NCBI RefSeq assembly: GCF_013179285.1 | Contig: NZ_WVNW01000002.1 | Span: 682,001 to 746,000 of the forward strand | Origin: Roseobacter sp. HKCCD6576-2 | Lineage (GTDB): Bacteria > Pseudomonadota > Alphaproteobacteria > Rhodobacterales > Rhodobacteraceae | Length of the DNA: 64,000 nt | Direction of reading: 5' to 3' | In this document: in pieces, positions 54,803-62,907 of the stretch | How positions within the stretch are numbered: position 1 is the stretch's first letter | Layout of the letters: each line of letters opens with the position of its first letter | Notes under the pieces: generated by a model | What the model was told of the DNA's origin: nothing | Databases searched by the model: none | Seen by the model: only the letters and a program-made list of their open reading frames with translations | Translations under genes and position numbers: made by a program

Positions 54803-54830
54803 GGGCGGCCAAATAGCCGCCCTTTCTTGT
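54803..54830 (+). terminator. Rho-independent terminator of the pilin-like gene
   Basis: GGGCGGC and GCCGCCC form a seven-base stem with a six-base loop, followed by TTTCTTGT. It lies 27 bases after the pilin-like stop codon and before the convergent ppk2 stop. Confidence 0.8.
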
Positions 54831-54845
54831 GTTGATACGGCTGGT

Positions 54846-55781
54846 TTAGCTCTTATACCGCTTATCGGGGTGCAGCGAGGTGCCCAGGATATGGTCTGCA
54901 TTGTGGATCACATGCGCCGCTTGCCCAACGATCAGAGGATCCGGCGCATGGGCAATCCGCAGGTCTTTGTCCGGGTAGTCCAAGCTGTCGAGAAAATGCA
55001 GCATGCAGTTGATCCGCGCGCGTTTCTTGTCGTTTGACTTAATCACCGTCCAGGGCGCATCGGCGGTGTCGGTGTAGAAGAACATCGCCTCTTTCGCCTC
55101 GGTGTAATCCGCCCATTTGTCCAAGCTCGCCTTATCAATCGGGCTCAACTTCCAGCGCTTGAGCGGATCGTCGGCCCGGCTGGCAAACCGCGCGCGTTGC
55201 TCTTCTTGCGTCACCGAGAACCAGTATTTGTAGAGCTTGATCCCGGAGCGCACCAACATCCGTTCGAGCTCCGGCGTCTGGCGCATGAACTCCAGATAAT
55301 CGTTCGGGGCGCAGAACCCCATCACCCGCTCAACACCGGCGCGATTGTACCAGGAGCGGTCGTAGAACACCATTTCGCCCGCTGTCGGCAAATGCTCGAC
55401 ATAGCGTTGAAAGAACCACTGGCCGCGTTCCTCATCCGTGGGTTTGTTCAGCGCGACCACACGTGCCTCACGCGGGTTCAAATGCTCCATGAAGCGTTTG
55501 ATCGTGCCGCCTTTGCCCGCCGCATCGCGGCCTTCGAACAGGATCACGATCTTCTGGCCGGTTTCCCCGATCCATTTCTGCGCCTTGAGCAATTCAGCTT
55601 GAATCTTGGCCTTCTGGTTCTCGTAGCTCCGCCGCGAGAGCTTGGTCTCGTAAGGGTACGCCCCACTCTCGAAGGCCTGACGGATGGTATCCGGTGTGAC
55701 GGTTGGGAAACCCACATTCGGTCGCACCGATTTGGCGGGTTTTATCGGTGGCGCGGTTTCGACGGTCTTGAGATCTTCCAT
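54846..55781 (-). CDS. ppk2: polyphosphate kinase 2
   Basis: A 311-residue P-loop kinase that uses polyphosphate to phosphorylate nucleoside di- or monophosphates. Walker A is GRDAAGKGGT (84-93), Walker B-like DRSWYNR at 141-147, and the lid module contains RTDDPLKRWKLSP-like residues (about 225-240, ADDPLKRWKLSP). Single PPK2 domain; length matches class I (NDP-phosphorylating) enzymes. ATG 55781 gives the family N-terminus. Convergent with the pilin-like gene. Confidence 0.92.
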   Translation of the reverse strand: MEDLKTVETAPPIKPAKSVRPNVGFPTVTPDTIRQAFESGAYPYETKLSRRSYENQKAKIQAELLKAQKWIGETGQKIVILFEGRDAAGKGGTIKRFMEHLNPREARVVALNKPTDEERGQWFFQRYVEHLPTAGEMVFYDRSWYNRAGVERVMGFCAPNDYLEFMRQTPELERMLVRSGIKLYKYWFSVTQEEQRARFASRADDPLKRWKLSPIDKASLDKWADYTEAKEAMFFYTDTADAPWTVIKSNDKKRARINCMLHFLDSLDYPDKDLRIAHAPDPLIVGQAAHVIHNADHILGTSLHPDKRYKS

Positions 55782-55976
55782 TGGCACTGTCCCTTTTTTG
55801 GTCCTGTAGCATTTTCGTTGGTTTTGAAACGAAACTGTCACAAACCCGCGGGCAGCGCCTTGATCCGAGTCAAATTACCCGGTCAGGCTTTGGTTTTGCA
55901 TATCACTGTGATAGATTTTCCCCATTAAGGCCGCGTATTCCTGGCCAGACCAATATTTCGAATGGGGGAGAGAGGC

Positions 55977-57617
55977 ATGGCCGTTTTCGTCAGCCCGAGC
56001 CGCGCGACCTATATCCGCAAAGCAATGACATTTGTGTCGGTGACGCTGATCTCAGCGGCCGTGTTCGCCACAACTCCAGGCAGCAGCTTGGCGCAAACCG
56101 CGCTGACCAATCCCGATGAGGGAAAGAACGTCCCCGGAGGCACCGGGCCGCTCGCCCCCGCCGTCACCCCCACGCCCACGCCCACACCGCCAGCGACACC
56201 GACCGATACCGGCGACAAAGGCCCGCAACCCACACCCGTCCCGCAGCCGGCCCCCACGCCGCCACCTGCCGCTCCGGCCGATACGGGCGGCAAAGGGGAC
56301 GACACCCCTGCCCCGCAACCAACGCCGGCGCCCGCTCCGACAGAGGCAGAGGTCGAGGCAACCGAAAGCGAGGCGACACCAGAAAACCCAGAACCAGAGG
56401 CCACAGGCGCGGCGGAGGCGGCAGAGATCGTCGCCCCCGAAGCCGACACCCCGTCCCCCTCGGAAAGCTCGGACAGTGCAGACGCCATGCCGACGAACGG
56501 TGCGGCGATGCCAGCCGTCATGGCAGCGTTGGCCGAGAGTTTCCCAGAAGGTGAAGCGGAGAATTTCACCGAAATGCTGGTCAGCCTGCCGGATGGCGTG
56601 ACCGCCGACACAATCGGGCATCTGCTCTACCCGCGTCGCCAGTTTGATCGCGCGGCGTGGTTCTTTGGCGCGGCGGCGCAAGCGCCGAACGCCACCGCCG
56701 CCAGTCTCAACAATTTCGGGGCCATGGCGATGGAGGTCTATGCCGATGCGCCGGATGACTGGTCGGAGGCCTTCTTGCAGGCCGCCTATGACGCCCTGAC
56801 ATTGGCCAATGAGTTGCAACCAGATGATCCGGCGATCCTGAACAATCTGGGCAATGCAGCCCGCCGCTTGGGTCTGCACGATGAAGCCGTCGACCACAGC
56901 CGCCGCGCCACGGAGTTGGCCCCAGAAGAACCGCTTTATTGGACCAACCACGCTCGCGCCCTGGATGCTGCGGGCGATGCCGAAGGGGCCGCGGCCGCGC
57001 TGGCTCGGGCGCATCTCTTGGAGCCGAATGGCTTGGCACTTCTGGAGACGTTACCGCGCTTGCCCAGTGCCGGGCCAAGCTATTCGCAAGCGCTGCAAAA
57101 CCAATGCGATGTGAATTTCCGCTGCCAGGAGATTTGCCCCCGTTCGATCATCGGCGGGTTGATGTCCGTCACCTGCGAGATCGAAAACAGCTCCGCCCAG
57201 ATCGCCTGCATGGAGGGTCGACCCTATCCGACCAGTTATCGCTGTGAGGAAGACTTGCCGGAATATGGCATCCTGATCCCAGGGTTGAACGCTGGCTTCT
57301 CCGTCGCGGTGCCGGGCTTCTCGGCGCATGTGCTGGTGCAAGGCGATGGCCGTGTGGATGTCCGTGTCGAAGCAGGTGTTAGCGTCGGCCCGGTTGGCGG
57401 GTATGTGCGCGGCGACGGGCATTTCTCCCCCTCAGGCGGGGCCAGCTTCGACAATCTGGGCGGCGGCGCGCGGATCAATGTCTTGCCAAACTCGCCCGCC
57501 AATCAACTGGCCAGCGATTTGGGCCACCCGCCCGTTCATATCGAGCTGGAACAGGTGGGTGAGGGCCCGCGCCAGATCAATGTGGAAACCTATAACTACG
57601 GGCTTCTCTCGTTCTGA
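55977..57617 (+). CDS. exported proline-rich TPR protein
   Basis: A 546-residue protein. A signal-like N-terminus (about 1-40, ending SSLAQT) is followed by a Pro/Thr/Ala low-complexity linker (about 55-165) with repeated PTPTP and PAP units that turns acidic (EVEATESEATPENPEPEATG). Tetratricopeptide-like helices cover about 235-355 (NNLGNAARRLGLHDEAVDHSRRATELAPEEP). A cysteine-containing domain (CDVNFRCQEIC ... CEIENSSAQIAC ... RCEED, about 360-415) and a glycine-rich C-terminal part (GPVGGYVRGDGHFSP) follow. I do not recognise the C-terminal domain. The G+C-rich linker is encoded by short CCCACGC-type repeats. Confidence 0.75.
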   Translation: MAVFVSPSRATYIRKAMTFVSVTLISAAVFATTPGSSLAQTALTNPDEGKNVPGGTGPLAPAVTPTPTPTPPATPTDTGDKGPQPTPVPQPAPTPPPAAPADTGGKGDDTPAPQPTPAPAPTEAEVEATESEATPENPEPEATGAAEAAEIVAPEADTPSPSESSDSADAMPTNGAAMPAVMAALAESFPEGEAENFTEMLVSLPDGVTADTIGHLLYPRRQFDRAAWFFGAAAQAPNATAASLNNFGAMAMEVYADAPDDWSEAFLQAAYDALTLANELQPDDPAILNNLGNAARRLGLHDEAVDHSRRATELAPEEPLYWTNHARALDAAGDAEGAAAALARAHLLEPNGLALLETLPRLPSAGPSYSQALQNQCDVNFRCQEICPRSIIGGLMSVTCEIENSSAQIACMEGRPYPTSYRCEEDLPEYGILIPGLNAGFSVAVPGFSAHVLVQGDGRVDVRVEAGVSVGPVGGYVRGDGHFSPSGGASFDNLGGGARINVLPNSPANQLASDLGHPPVHIELEQVGEGPRQINVETYNYGLLSF

Positions 57618-57644
57618 GACCCAAGCAGAATTTGGCCGACCCCA

Positions 57645-57672
57645 CGCGCGGGGCTTGATTGCGCCCCGCGCG
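57645..57672 (+). other. stem-loop after the TPR gene
   Basis: Perfect ten-base arms CGCGCGGGGC/GCCCCGCGCG with an eight-base loop lie 28 bases downstream of the TPR gene stop. There is no T-run, so it may be a weak or Rho-assisted terminator. Confidence 0.5.
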
Positions 57673-57709
57673 CGCTGTCATGTTGCAGGAAATGACGGAG
57701 GGAGCAGTT

Positions 57710-58045
57710 ATGATCCGAGTGACACTTTTGACCAGCCTTGTGGCGCTTGCGGGCTGCGTCACCTTTCCAACGCAACCCATCCGAACCAGCACGCCCGCGC
57801 CGATCGCCAACCCGTCGCCCGCCCCGGTGGTCAACGGCGTCCCCGTGACCCTGACCGATGGCAGCCGCGGCCTCGCGCTTTGGTGCGCTGTGCCGGGCGA
57901 CTGCATCGCCGATGCCCGGATGGCCTGCAATAACAGCCAGTCGATCCGCTCGACCGCAGATATCGACCGCAATTCGGCCCGCGCATCGGAATTCTTCAGC
58001 CGCGCCGAAACCGAGCCGTCGACCTTGGTGGTCGCCTGTAGTTAA
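57710..58045 (+). CDS. small lipoprotein of unknown function
   Basis: A 111-residue protein with a lipoprotein signal peptide (MIRVTLLTSLVALAGC, lipobox LAGC at 13-16). The mature part starts with a Pro/Thr-rich stretch (TPAPIANPSPAPVVNGVP), then a small domain with cysteines in LWCAVPGDCIAD and MACNN. CGGAGGGAG precedes the ATG. It lies between the TPR gene and parE on the same strand. I know no family for it. Confidence 0.7.
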   Translation: MIRVTLLTSLVALAGCVTFPTQPIRTSTPAPIANPSPAPVVNGVPVTLTDGSRGLALWCAVPGDCIADARMACNNSQSIRSTADIDRNSARASEFFSRAETEPSTLVVACS

Positions 58046-58120
58046 AGGGACCGGAGAGACTTCCCCCCTGCCCCCAAACCTGCTCTAATGCGTGGCAAGA
58101 ACCACAAGATAGAGCAGAGC

Positions 58121-60082
58121 ATGGCAGACGACCTCCTCACCGGCGCGCCCGATCCTTCCGCCTATGACGCCTCCTCGATTGAAGTGCTGGAGGGGTTGGA
58201 GCCCGTGCGCAAACGCCCCGGCATGTATATCGGTGGCACCGATGAGCGCGCGCTGCACCATCTGGTGGCCGAAGTCCTCGACAACTCGATGGACGAGGCC
58301 GTGGCCGGCCATGCCAGCCGGATCGAGGTAGAGTTGAACGCCGATTACTCCGTCACGATCCGCGATAATGGCCGTGGCATCCCGATCGACCCACATCCGA
58401 AATTCCCCGACAAATCCGCGGTGGAGGTGATCCTCTGCACGCTCCATGCGGGCGGCAAATTCTCTGGCAAAGCCTATGAGACGTCGGGCGGTTTGCATGG
58501 CGTCGGCGTCTCGGTGGTCAACGCACTCTCCGATCATCTGCGGGTCGAGGTGGCGCGGAATCGCGAGCTGTTCGTGCAAGAGTTCTCGCGCGGCATCCCG
58601 CAAGGCCCGGTGCAGGCGGCTGGCAGCGCGCCGAACCGGCGTGGCACCTCGGTGACCTTCCATGCCGATGCGGAAATCTTCGGGTCGCACCGATTCAAAC
58701 CCGCGCGCATGATGAAGATGGTCCGCTCCAAGGCCTATCTCTTCTCCGGCGTCGAAATCCGCTGGAAAACTGCGATTGACGATGGCGAGACCCCGACGGA
58801 GGCGACCTTCCATTTCCCCGGCGGCCTGTCCGATTACCTGGGCGAGACACTCGGCGCAGCCTCGACCTATGCCGAGAAACCCTTTGCCGGGAAGGTTTCG
58901 TTTCAGGAGCGTTTCAACCAGCCGGGCAGCGTCGAATGGGCAATCAACTGGACCCCGTCGCGCGACGGGTTCATCCAAAGCTACTGTAACACCGTGCCCA
59001 CACCTGAGGGCGGCACCCATGAGCAAGGCTTCTGGGCCGCCGTTTTGAAAGGCATCCGCGCCTATGGCGAGTTGGCGGGCAACCGGAAAGCGACGCAGAT
59101 CACCCGCGATGACCTGATCACCGGCGGCTGCGCGCTGGTCTCTTGCTTCATCCGCGAGCCGGAATTTGTTGGCCAGACCAAAGACCGGCTGGCCACGACC
59201 GAGGCCGCGCGGATGGTCGAAGGTGCCGTCAGGGACCATTTCGACAACTGGCTGGCGGCGGACACCAAATCTGCGGGCGCGATCCTCGATTTCCTTATCC
59301 TGCGGGCCGAGGAACGTCTGCGGCGGCGGCAGGAGAAAGAGACCGCGCGGAAATCGGCGACGAAAAAGCTGCGCCTGCCCGGCAAACTTGTGGACTGCTC
59401 ACAACAAGCCCGTGACGGCACGGAGCTGTTCATCGTCGAAGGCGACAGCGCGGGTGGCTCGGCCAAAATGGCGCGGGATCGGAAGACGCAAGCGCTCCTG
59501 CCGCTTCGGGGTAAAATCCTGAACGTGCTTGGCGCGGCTTCGTCGAAATTGGGCCAGAATGCCGAGATTTCCGATCTCTGCCAGGCGCTTGGCGTCGGCA
59601 TGGGCACGAAATTCAACCTCGATGATCTGCGCTATGACAAGATCATCATCATGACCGACGCGGATGTGGACGGCGCCCATATCGCCGCGCTTCTAATGAC
59701 ATTTTTCTTTAGCCAGATGCGCCCGCTGATCGATGGCGGGCATCTCTACCTGGCCTGCCCGCCACTCTTCCGCCTGACCCAGGGCGCGCGGCGGGTCTAT
59801 TGCCTGGACGAGATCGAGCGCGATGAGTGGCTGGACAAGGGCCTAGGCGGCAAGGGCAAGATCGACCTCTCGCGGTTTAAGGGCCTGGGCGAGATGGATG
59901 CGAAAGACCTGAAAGAGACCACGATGGATCCGGCCTCCCGCAAGTTGATCCGGGTGTCGATTGACGAGGACGAGCCAGGGGAAACCGGCGATCTGGTGGA
60001 GCGGCTGATGGGCAAAAAACCGGAGCTGCGGTTTCAGTACATCCAGGAGAACGCGCGGTTTGTGGAAGAGTTGGATGTTTAG
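58121..60082 (+). CDS. parE: DNA topoisomerase IV subunit B
   Basis: ATPase subunit of topoisomerase IV, 653 residues, needed for decatenation of chromosomes. The GHKL ATPase has the DNSMDEA and DNGRGIP motifs; the GVGVSVVNALS motif follows. The TOPRIM domain has EGDSAGG at 440-446 and DADVDG at 513-518. The length (near 650) and lack of the E. coli GyrB insertion point to ParE rather than GyrB. Start 58121 (MADDLLTG) was chosen over an upstream ATG that is not conserved. An A-rich leader precedes it; no partner parC in the window. Confidence 0.95.
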   Translation: MADDLLTGAPDPSAYDASSIEVLEGLEPVRKRPGMYIGGTDERALHHLVAEVLDNSMDEAVAGHASRIEVELNADYSVTIRDNGRGIPIDPHPKFPDKSAVEVILCTLHAGGKFSGKAYETSGGLHGVGVSVVNALSDHLRVEVARNRELFVQEFSRGIPQGPVQAAGSAPNRRGTSVTFHADAEIFGSHRFKPARMMKMVRSKAYLFSGVEIRWKTAIDDGETPTEATFHFPGGLSDYLGETLGAASTYAEKPFAGKVSFQERFNQPGSVEWAINWTPSRDGFIQSYCNTVPTPEGGTHEQGFWAAVLKGIRAYGELAGNRKATQITRDDLITGGCALVSCFIREPEFVGQTKDRLATTEAARMVEGAVRDHFDNWLAADTKSAGAILDFLILRAEERLRRRQEKETARKSATKKLRLPGKLVDCSQQARDGTELFIVEGDSAGGSAKMARDRKTQALLPLRGKILNVLGAASSKLGQNAEISDLCQALGVGMGTKFNLDDLRYDKIIIMTDADVDGAHIAALLMTFFFSQMRPLIDGGHLYLACPPLFRLTQGARRVYCLDEIERDEWLDKGLGGKGKIDLSRFKGLGEMDAKDLKETTMDPASRKLIRVSIDEDEPGETGDLVERLMGKKPELRFQYIQENARFVEELDV

Positions 60083-60103
60083 TGAGAAGCTAGAGGGAGA
60101 CCG

Positions 60104-60538
60104 ATGCCGAAGTTAAGAAGAGGCTTATGCGTTGCTAGCATTGCTTGTCTGTTGCTTACCGCTTGCGAGCCATCCGCTGTTGTTATGAGTCGAACAACAG
60201 GAGAGACCGGGGTCGGGCAAATTGAAGGCGCCACGTTCGGCAATTCCGGAAGATTAACCTTCCAGTTCGCCGATGAAACTTATGTTGGCAATTGGGTGAC
60301 CGTACGTGATCCAGGCGCTCAAGGCTTTGGTTTGTTTAACGCCAGCACCAGCGACGGCACTCTATTCGGCACATCGTCAATTTTTGCAGAGTCAGACAGC
60401 GGTTACGGGAACGCCATACTTAGATCTGACCAAGGCAACTCAATGAGGTGCGAGTTCCGATATAGCCTGGTTACGATTACTGCTATTGGCGTGTGCCAGC
60501 GAAATGATGGTGAGATATTTGATCTGCAGGTGAGCTAG
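60104..60538 (+). CDS. lipoprotein of unknown function, low G+C
   Basis: A 144-residue protein with a lipoprotein signal (MPKLRRGLCVASIACLLLTAC, lipobox LTAC, Cys21). The mature domain is predicted to be all-beta with two cysteines near the C-terminus (CEFRYSL, GVCQRND). Codon choice is clearly more A+T-rich than in its neighbours (TTA, AGA, AAT codons), which suggests recent acquisition. It starts 21 bases after parE on the same strand. No family recognised. Confidence 0.7.
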   Translation: MPKLRRGLCVASIACLLLTACEPSAVVMSRTTGETGVGQIEGATFGNSGRLTFQFADETYVGNWVTVRDPGAQGFGLFNASTSDGTLFGTSSIFAESDSGYGNAILRSDQGNSMRCEFRYSLVTITAIGVCQRNDGEIFDLQVS

Positions 60539-60567
60539 CTCTTCGGTCGGCTCTGGGCCATCGGAAA

Positions 60568-60702
60568 GGGCGAGAGCCTGCCCGTGGGATGGCGCTGCAA
60601 CGTCCATTTGGCGCGATTTATGCCAGCCAAACCCTTCTCCGATCCGATCGACGCACTACACCTCCAAAGCGCCAGCCCGCAGGGACGGGCAGGCGCTCGC
60701 CC
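60568..60702. repeat. foldback element with 18-base inverted repeats
   Basis: Outer arms at 60568-60585 and 60685-60702 match in 17 of 18 bases (GGGCGAGAGCCTGCCCGT against the complement). Inner arms TGGCGCT (60590-60596) and AGCGCCA (60668-60674) continue the pairing, and TTTGGC/GCCAAA (60607-60612, 60626-60631) form a third stem. The whole fills the 224-base gap between the lipoprotein and cytochrome genes, except for the flanks. It could be a dispersed palindromic element or a structured RNA. Confidence 0.6.
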
Positions 60703-60762
60703 GGCGGCTGCGCCTTGGTTCCGGGCTGAGTAGAGCTTCAAGTCTAGGTTGGATTTAGCGCG

Positions 60763-61161
60763 CTATTCCACCTGCACCGTCTCCAGCCACCCGACCAAAT
60801 CCACCACCTCGCGGCTGGTCAAGAGCGTCCCCCCGCCCCGTTCGCGCAGGACCACGTTGAACTCGCCGAACACGAAGCCGAAAATCGGCATCTCGCCACC
60901 ATGGGTCAGGATCGGGTCGCGACCGTCGATCAGGCGGGCGATCTCGATCACCGGGAAGGCGCCATCGCGGCGGGCGGCGATTTGGGTGAGATCGGAAGGC
61001 GGCACCGTCAGCACCTCGGCCATCGGCCCACCACCTTCGGCGATCTCGCCATGGCAGACGGCGCAGTGTTGGAAATAGAGCCGCTCCCCGCGATCCACAT
61101 CCTGAGCCAAAGCCGGAAGCGCCAGAGGGATCAAAGCCAGGGCCGTCGTCAAAACACGCAT
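60763..61161 (-). CDS. small c-type cytochrome 1
   Basis: A 132-residue periplasmic monohaem cytochrome c. A signal peptide ends near residue 20 (ALPALAQ). The haem motif CAVCH is at 33-37 and Met91 in GGEMPIFG is the likely sixth ligand. It resembles class I cytochromes of the cytochrome-cbb3/c5 type. It is 49 bases downstream of a clear paralogue on the same strand, with identical spacing of ligands. Physiological partner unknown. Confidence 0.85.
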   Translation of the reverse strand: MRVLTTALALIPLALPALAQDVDRGERLYFQHCAVCHGEIAEGGGPMAEVLTVPPSDLTQIAARRDGAFPVIEIARLIDGRDPILTHGGEMPIFGFVFGEFNVVLRERGGGTLLTSREVVDLVGWLETVQVE

Positions 61162-61210
61162 TGTCAGTCTCTCCATTCCGCGCCGTTTGGGGCCCGAGTC
61201 GGGCCCGGTC

Positions 61211-61612
61211 TCACTCTTGGATATTTTGCAAATATGTCACCAAATCGGCGATCACCGCGCTGGTCATGATCCGCTGTCCTGAGGCGTCTTGTATCGCCAC
61301 ATCCGGCCCGTCGCCCTCGAAAAACCCGCCAAAGAGCGGCATGTCGCCACCATGGGCCAAGAGCGGGTCACGCCCATCGATCTGCTGCGTGACGCGGAAG
61401 GTCGGGAACGCCCCGTTATTCAAGGCGCTGAGTTGCGTCAGGTCGGGCGGCAGCACAGTCAGAAGCGGCGCCATCCGGCCATCGCCGCGCGCGCTTTGAC
61501 CATGGCAAGCGGCGCAATAAACCATGAAATGATCTCGCCCCAACTCAGCATCTTGCGCCAGGCCGGGCGTGGCAGAGACCAGCGTTGCAAGGATAAAGGG
61601 GATGATGCGCAT
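61211..61612 (-). CDS. small c-type cytochrome 2 (paralogue of cytochrome 1)
   Basis: A 133-residue periplasmic cytochrome c with a signal peptide (about 1-20, TPGLAQ). Cys33, Cys36 and His37 form the haem site (CAACH) and Met91 in GGDMPLFGG the axial ligand, exactly the same positions as in the downstream gene. The DLTQLSALNNGAFP and IDGRDPLLAHGGDM segments align too. Start at 61612 was chosen by GAGGAGG upstream. It is the first gene of a two-cytochrome unit. Confidence 0.86.
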   Translation of the reverse strand: MRIIPFILATLVSATPGLAQDAELGRDHFMVYCAACHGQSARGDGRMAPLLTVLPPDLTQLSALNNGAFPTFRVTQQIDGRDPLLAHGGDMPLFGGFFEGDGPDVAIQDASGQRIMTSAVIADLVTYLQNIQE

Positions 61613-61749
61613 CGAAACCTCCTCCAATCTGATGCGGCCAGCATGCCCGATCTGACAGGCGGCACATTGATCGGGGTCAAGTCGCGGGGCCGGTTCGCTT
61701 TTTCGTGATCGCCATTCCCAAGCCGACATGGCGCGCCTATCGTGGCCCC

Positions 61750-62433
61750 ATGCGCGTGATCGTCTTTCTGCTCTGCCTTGGCCTTGCCGCCTGCGGCCGC
61801 CCCCTGACCGAGGCCGAACGGGCCTTTATGGGCGGGCTGCAGGGCGATGCGCTGGATGTGGACCGCATTCGGATCATCGAGAACCCGTTGGTCGGTCTGT
61901 CGACCCAGACCTACCCGGTCCGCCCCCGGACCACCTGCCGCGAGCGAATTTTCCCCGAGCCCGAAGGCGATGAGATCAGCGGGCGGACGGCCGGCATCGT
62001 GTTGTTCAACCGGTTACATGTGCGCGAGACCTATTCCGTGCCCGATTATGTCCGCACCCCGGATGGCGGCATGAGCCTGGTCGCCGCGATGTTTTTCGCC
62101 CATGAGATGACCCATATCTGGCAATGGCAAAACCGTGATGTCACCGGCTATCATCCGGCCCGCGCCTTTGCCGAGCATCTGCGCACCGAGGACCCGTATC
62201 TGCTGGATGGCGACAGCGCATTCGCCTTTCTAGATTACGGCTATGAGCAGCAGGCGAGCCTGGTCGAGGAATATGTCTGTTGCCGCACGCTTGATCCGGG
62301 CGGCGCGCGCACCGAGCGGTTGGAGCAGCTTTTGCAAGAGGTGATGCCGGTTCAGCCCTTGCAATCCCGGGCTGATGCGGTTGAGGTTTACCTGCCCTGG
62401 GATGGGGTGGAGTTGCGGGGGATCTGTTCGTGA
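61750..62433 (+). CDS. zincin-like lipoprotein (putative metallopeptidase)
   Basis: A 227-residue protein with a lipoprotein signal (LGLAAC, Cys15). HEMTH at 118-122 matches the HExxH zinc motif in a helix (AAMFFAHEMTHIWQWQ), and an acidic YEQQASLVEEYVCC helix about 55 residues later could provide the third ligand (Glu), giving a gluzincin. It may act on envelope proteins or peptidoglycan. ATG 61750 was chosen by the lipobox. It is divergent from the cytochrome pair. Confidence 0.75.
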   Translation: MRVIVFLLCLGLAACGRPLTEAERAFMGGLQGDALDVDRIRIIENPLVGLSTQTYPVRPRTTCRERIFPEPEGDEISGRTAGIVLFNRLHVRETYSVPDYVRTPDGGMSLVAAMFFAHEMTHIWQWQNRDVTGYHPARAFAEHLRTEDPYLLDGDSAFAFLDYGYEQQASLVEEYVCCRTLDPGGARTERLEQLLQEVMPVQPLQSRADAVEVYLPWDGVELRGICS

Positions 62434-62460
62434 GATCGCCCGCCTTATCTGGGGCTTAAG

Positions 62461-62907
62461 ATGACACATCACGCTTTAATCATGCTGGCCGCCGGGATCG
62501 GCATTCCGCTTCTAGCCGCTTTGAACGCGCGGCTTGGGGCCAATATCGGCTCGCCGGCGGCGGCGGCGCTGATCTTGTTTCTCGTGGCATTGATCGCGAC
62601 GACCGTCACCATGGTGGTAAGCGGCGGCACCGGCGCGCTGTCAAACCTTGCCGCACAACCGAAGCACCTGTTTCTGGCGGGTCTATTCGTTGCCTTCTAT
62701 GTGTTGTCGATCACCTGGGTCGCGCCCACATTCGGGGTCGGGAACGCGGTGTTTTTCGTGCTGTTGGGGCAGCTGATCTCGGCGGCGGCGATTGATCATT
62801 TCGGCCTTTTCGGGGCGCAGGTCGCGTCTTTGTCACCGATGCGGATCGCCGGGATCTTGGTGATGGCATTGGGCGTCGCGCTGACCCAGTTCGCCAGCCG
62901 CGGCTAG
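62461..62907 (+). CDS. DMT-superfamily transporter, DUF606 (YdcZ) family
   Basis: A 148-residue membrane protein with about five helices; the first contains GIGIPLLAALNARLGANIGSP, characteristic of DUF606. Such short DMT proteins work as homo- or heterodimers; substrates are unknown. It lies 27 bases after the zincin-like lipoprotein and ends convergently, overlapping the ABC-F gene by four bases. Confidence 0.82.
   Translation: MTHHALIMLAAGIGIPLLAALNARLGANIGSPAAAALILFLVALIATTVTMVVSGGTGALSNLAAQPKHLFLAGLFVAFYVLSITWVAPTFGVGNAVFFVLLGQLISAAAIDHFGLFGAQVASLSPMRIAGILVMALGVALTQFASRG

Noticed and set aside
56140-56400. Pro-rich CCCACGC repeats considered as a tandem-repeat element or CRISPR-like array
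   Set aside because: The units are short, in frame and encode the linker of the TPR protein; there are no unique spacers.
60535-60741. 68-residue minus-strand open frame
   Set aside because: It coincides with the nested inverted repeats and lacks codon or domain evidence; the structure explains the sequence better than coding does.
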